Shown in pieces: positions 6,131-8,576 of a DNA stretch of 8,576 bases. This stretch comes from Fischerella sp. (lineage in GTDB: Bacteria; Cyanobacteriota; Cyanobacteriia; Cyanobacteriales; Nostocaceae). Both the position numbers and the translations under genes were made by a program. The stretch is taken from contig JANZYY010000201.1 of NCBI GenBank assembly GCA_026419705.1, positions 1-8,576 on the forward strand, read 5' to 3'. How positions within the stretch are numbered: position 1 is the stretch's first letter; every line of letters begins with the position of its first letter. The notes under the pieces are model-generated. The model made no database searches, was not told the origin of the DNA, and saw only the letters and a program-made list of their open reading frames with translations.

Positions 6131-6583
6131 TTAAGAAGATATTTGTTGCAACAGCCGTTGAATTTGTTCAGCTTTTTCAGATTGGCGCTGTTTGTGGAAT
6201 AGATCGCGAGCTTGTCGTAGGATAGCAATTGCTTCCTCTAGCTTTTGTTGTTGCATCAAAGCTTGAGCCAACTGCAGATAAGCATCGACTTTTTTAGGGG
6301 CGCGACGAATCATCTCTTGAAATTCAGAAATTGCTTCTTCAAATTTACCTTGCTGCATCAAAGTATCACCTAACAGCAAATGAACCACATCATTAGTAGA
6401 GTTGAGCGCAATTACTTGGCGAAAAGCTGCTTCTGCACTTTGGTAATCTCTTTGCTGATAAAAATTTATGCCTTTTTGGAAGTAGTTGGCAGTGATTAAA
6501 GTTTTCCAAGCAAAATAAGCAAGGAGAAGGATACTGAATATGACTGCGACAGTGGCGAAAACAGAGATGTATTGTTCAAGCAT
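6131..6583 (-). CDS. Membrane-anchored tetratricopeptide-repeat protein
   Basis: A 150-residue protein with an N-terminal hydrophobic helix (residues about 5-27, an uncleaved anchor by appearance, lacking a clear signal cleavage site), followed by three TPR-like helix pairs at about 33-66, 67-100 and 101-134 (FQKGINFYQQRDYQSAEAAF; LLLGDTLMQQGKFEEAI; YLQLAQALMQQQKLEEAI), and a Gln-rich helical tail. TPRs are protein-binding scaffolds, so this is probably a membrane-tethered adaptor; no partner can be named. It begins 56 bp after the phytyltransferase stop on the same strand, so it may be translated from the tocopherol transcript. The ATG at 6583 has no clear Shine-Dalgarno, which is common in cyanobacteria. 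No strong intrinsic terminator follows its TAA at 6131. A specific role in tocopherol synthesis would be speculation. Confidence 0.88.
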   Translation of the reverse strand: MLEQYISVFATVAVIFSILLLAYFAWKTLITANYFQKGINFYQQRDYQSAEAAFRQVIALNSTNDVVHLLLGDTLMQQGKFEEAISEFQEMIRRAPKKVDAYLQLAQALMQQQKLEEAIAILRQARDLFHKQRQSEKAEQIQRLLQQISS

Positions 6584-6639
6584 ACAGTCAAATTTGCAAA
6601 AATTAAGAAACTACAGATACACACAGATGCATATTTAGT

Positions 6640-7593
6640 TTAAGCCAAAAGACAAGCGAGAGGAAAAATAAGATACTCAATAAAAAACAGCTTCCAAATA
6701 AATTGATAGAAGTGAGCGATCGCGCTTTTTTCTTGCAAATCTACTTTTTGACTCCGCCACCAAAGCGCACCCAGCGCGGCTAGATGAGTAATCACCAAAA
6801 ATACAGCATTTACTTCAGCTAGACGTAGCAAGCCGACTAAAATCATTCCCAGGTAACATACAGTTAGTACCCAAAGGGCAAGATTAAACGCTGCCTGCTT
6901 GCCGAGTTGGATAGTGAAAGTCTTGATATTGTATTGCAGATCGCCTTCCATGTCAGGGATATCTTTAAAAATAGCGATTGCAAATGTAAACGCCAAAATA
7001 AACACCGTCAGCACCCAAACTGTTACAGGAATAGGCGGGATGAAATTATTTTCTTCCAGCACCCAACTAAAGTGTAAAAATAACCCTAAATTAACAATTG
7101 CTCCCCGCACCGAAAAAATACACAAAGCCGCCCAAAAAGGAAACCGTTTTAAGCGAATTGGTGGCAAAGAATAAGCTGTGCCAATTCCTAAACTAATCGC
7201 CACCATCCCGAACAAAAACTGGCTGCTGAGCCAAGCCACAACAAGCGCTAAAATGCCAGTGACTGCTACTATAAATTTTCCTGTCCGCTGGGAAAACTCA
7301 CCAGAAGCTAGCGGTAAATGCGGCTTGTTGATCTTGTCAATCGCTACATCTTCCAGTTGGTTTAACCCCACAATATAAACATTGCCACACAAACAAGCAA
7401 TCCAGGCTACCAAAGGAGGAAATAGGATTGGGGGTTGGGAGAATGGGGAAGAATTAGAATTACCAACAGCAACTGCGATTAAATACAAACCCAACACACT
7501 TAAACTCGTGCCAATAATCGTATGTGGGCGGGAGAATTTCCACAAAGCGTAAAGCCAACTATCTTGAAAACCTGGCTGTGAAATCTGACTCAT
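6640..7593 (-). CDS. hpt: Homogentisate phytyltransferase (UbiA family)
   Basis: The committed step of tocopherol synthesis: transfer of phytyl from phytyl diphosphate to homogentisate, with decarboxylation, giving 2-methyl-6-phytylbenzoquinol in the membrane. The 317-residue length fits the Synechocystis enzyme slr1736 (VTE2 in plants). Seen: the first Asp-rich motif NQLEDVAIDKINKPHLPLAS at residues 78-97, the second motif KDIPDMEGD at 210-218, and about nine hydrophobic helices between and around them, as in UbiA prenyltransferases. The N-terminal WKFSRPHTIIGTSLSV is typical of the homogentisate branch. Start ATG 7593 sits next to an AT-rich leader after the repeat tract. The upstream neighbour on the same strand encodes gamma-tocopherol methyltransferase, which strongly supports the tocopherol assignment over other UbiA activities. 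A solanesyl- or geranylgeranyl-using relative is the main alternative. Confidence 0.92.
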   Translation of the reverse strand: MSQISQPGFQDSWLYALWKFSRPHTIIGTSLSVLGLYLIAVAVGNSNSSPFSQPPILFPPLVAWIACLCGNVYIVGLNQLEDVAIDKINKPHLPLASGEFSQRTGKFIVAVTGILALVVAWLSSQFLFGMVAISLGIGTAYSLPPIRLKRFPFWAALCIFSVRGAIVNLGLFLHFSWVLEENNFIPPIPVTVWVLTVFILAFTFAIAIFKDIPDMEGDLQYNIKTFTIQLGKQAAFNLALWVLTVCYLGMILVGLLRLAEVNAVFLVITHLAALGALWWRSQKVDLQEKSAIAHFYQFIWKLFFIEYLIFPLACLLA

Positions 7594-7604
7594 AATTAAA
7601 AATT

Positions 7605-7700
7605 GTTGGTAGTTGGTAGTTGGTGGTTGGTTGGAATTTGTTGATTGTTGCTAGTTGGTAGTTGTTTATTCCAACAAACAAACAACAAACAACAAACAAC
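7605..7700 (+). repeat. Heptamer repeat tracts filling the vte4-hpt spacer
   Basis: Nearly the whole spacer is low-complexity repeats. Four 7-mers run from 7605 to 7632 (GTTGGTA twice, GTTGGTG, GTTGGTT), another GTTGGTA lies at 7654-7660, and CAACAAA heptamers lie at 7672-7678, 7683-7689 and 7690-7696. GTTGGAAT (7630-7637) and ATTCCAAC (7668-7675) are exact inverted copies, so the transcript could form a stem joining the two halves. The right tract ends two bases before the methyltransferase stop codon. Confidence 0.8.
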
Positions 7701-7702
7701 CA

Positions 7703-8548
7703 TTAACATTTCTTTCCACACAACAGTCCAAATCGAATTAAGCCACGCTCATAACCACGACGCATTAATCCCAAAGACAGCGCCCCAATCATCGTACTCC
7801 AACCGGATTGCAGTAATCCAAAAATTGCTTTTGGAGTCAGTGCCGACTTAATGACCGCATTCCAAAATGGTGCTACCGCTTTTGACCAGTCAGCGGTGCG
7901 GATATTTTCTAATCCGAGTTGACGGGCGATCGCTTCATACTCCGGTAAAGAAATCACATATGGCAAACAATACACTCGATAAATCTTAGCCAAGTGCTGC
8001 TGTTCATTATCCGTCAATGGCGAGTCATTGGTAGGGCGATGGCACCAAGTCACTATCACCAAAGTTCCGCCTGGTTTGAGCACCCTGTCGCACTCTTGCA
8101 TAAACTTGACTTTATCCGGCATATGTTCGCCACTTTCCAATGACCAAACTAAGTCAAAAGAACGATCGGCAAAAGGCATTGACAGAGCATCTGCCACTTG
8201 AAAATTAGTTCTGTTACTCAACCCCAATTCCTCAGCTCGTTGCTTTGCTCTGGTAGCTTGTACGGGACTGAGAGTAATACCCGTTGCCCTAGCATGAAAT
8301 TTTTCTGCTAAGTAAAGGGAACTACCACCAATTCCACAGCCCACATCCAGGACATTTTCAGCTTGCTGTACATCTGCCCACTGGAGGACTTCTTCAATCA
8401 AGTCAATTTGTGCCTGCCGACGGTCTTTTTTTTCTGTACCGTCTGCACCATAGTAACCGTGGTGCATGTGTTCCCCCCATACTTCCTCCCACAAACCGGA
8501 GGAAGCATCGTAAAATTGCTGAATTTGTTTGTAAAGAGTTGCGCTCAT
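7703..8548 (-). CDS. vte4: Gamma-tocopherol C-methyltransferase
   Basis: The last step of alpha-tocopherol synthesis: SAM-dependent methylation of gamma- (and delta-) tocopherol. The protein has 281 residues from ATG 8548. Seen: the N-terminal SSGLWEEVWGEHMHHGYYG (16-34) and YCLPYVISLPEYEAIA (193-208) are hallmark stretches shared, as I recall it, with Synechocystis slr0089. The SAM-binding glycine motif VLDVGCGIGGSS is at 66-77, with DALSMPF at 120-126, VWSLESGEHM at 134-143 and RVLKPGG at 155-161. The longer open frame to 8572 would begin MYKRQ, but that is the translation of sequencing adapter, not protein. Unlike the Synechocystis protein, no long N-terminal hydrophobic extension is present, although only nine genuine bases remain upstream, so a more distal start cannot be excluded. 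It is followed after 109 bp of repeats by homogentisate phytyltransferase. A related methyltransferase acting on another prenyl-quinol is less likely. Confidence 0.93.
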   Translation of the reverse strand: MSATLYKQIQQFYDASSGLWEEVWGEHMHHGYYGADGTEKKDRRQAQIDLIEEVLQWADVQQAENVLDVGCGIGGSSLYLAEKFHARATGITLSPVQATRAKQRAEELGLSNRTNFQVADALSMPFADRSFDLVWSLESGEHMPDKVKFMQECDRVLKPGGTLVIVTWCHRPTNDSPLTDNEQQHLAKIYRVYCLPYVISLPEYEAIARQLGLENIRTADWSKAVAPFWNAVIKSALTPKAIFGLLQSGWSTMIGALSLGLMRRGYERGLIRFGLLCGKKC

Positions 8549-8557
8549 GAACAAAGC

Positions 8558-8576
8558 CTGTCTCTTATACACATCT
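8558..8576 (+). other. Tn5/Nextera mosaic-end adapter (artefact)
   Basis: The final 19 bases, CTGTCTCTTATACACATCT, are identical to the transposase mosaic end used in Nextera library preparation. Read on the minus strand in the methyltransferase frame they give MYKRQ, a well-known artefact N-terminus in automated annotations. Genuine genomic sequence therefore ends at about 8557, and no promoter information for the tocopherol genes is available. Confidence 0.97.

Noticed and set aside
6614..6633. Tandem CAGAT decamer (CAGATACACA, CAGATGCATA) upstream of the TPR gene
   Set aside because: Only two imperfect copies, without symmetry or promoter context; not enough to call an operator.
7605..7700. 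CRISPR-like repeats
   Set aside because: Units are 7 bp and contiguous, with no unique spacers and no cas genes; they are microsatellite-like heptamers.
8549..8572. MYKRQALF N-terminus of the methyltransferase
   Set aside because: Mostly encoded by the Nextera adapter; the genuine start is ATG 8548.

Overview
The window is a piece of cyanobacterial chromosome. The evidence is a high-light-inducible (HliP) gene, two tocopherol biosynthesis genes that closely resemble the Synechocystis enzymes, eight copies of the cyanobacterial palindrome GCGATCGC, and heptanucleotide spacer repeats of the kind described in filamentous cyanobacteria. I cannot name a genus with confidence. The last 19 bases (8558-8576) are not genomic: they match the Tn5/Nextera mosaic-end adapter, so this is a contig end with untrimmed adapter.

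Layout. Positions 1-987 (+) hold the C-terminal two thirds of a TldD-type metalloprotease, cut by the left edge. A three-gene minus-strand group follows in transcription order: a CobA-HemD fusion (5205-3568), coaE (3494-2904) and a CLC-type chloride transporter with CBS domains (2848-989). The transporter converges on tldD with one base between the stop codons. A 144-bp divergent spacer separates cobA-hemD from a plus-strand pair: hliP (5350-5562) and an unrecognised 79-residue one-helix membrane protein (5620-5859), followed by a clear intrinsic terminator. From the right end comes a second minus-strand group: gamma-tocopherol methyltransferase (8548-7703), homogentisate phytyltransferase (7593-6640) and a small membrane-anchored TPR protein (6583-6131).

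How it fits together. Much of the window concerns tetrapyrrole supply and photoprotection. CobA-HemD makes uroporphyrinogen III and diverts part of it towards siroheme and cobalamin. HliP binds chlorophyll and protects photosystem assembly under light stress. The methyltransferase and prenyltransferase are the last and the committed steps of tocopherol synthesis. CoaE is housekeeping (coenzyme A).

The most informative regulatory signal is upstream of hliP: three 8-bp HLR1 (RpaB-box) units in exact 10-bp phase (5300-5327), overlapping the best candidate -10 element. I do not see a mobile element, CRISPR array, RNA gene or defence system. The points that most deserve a second look are the tripled HLR1 site, the small protein co-transcribed with hliP, and a CLC transporter that keeps the gating glutamate but lacks several other canonical residues.
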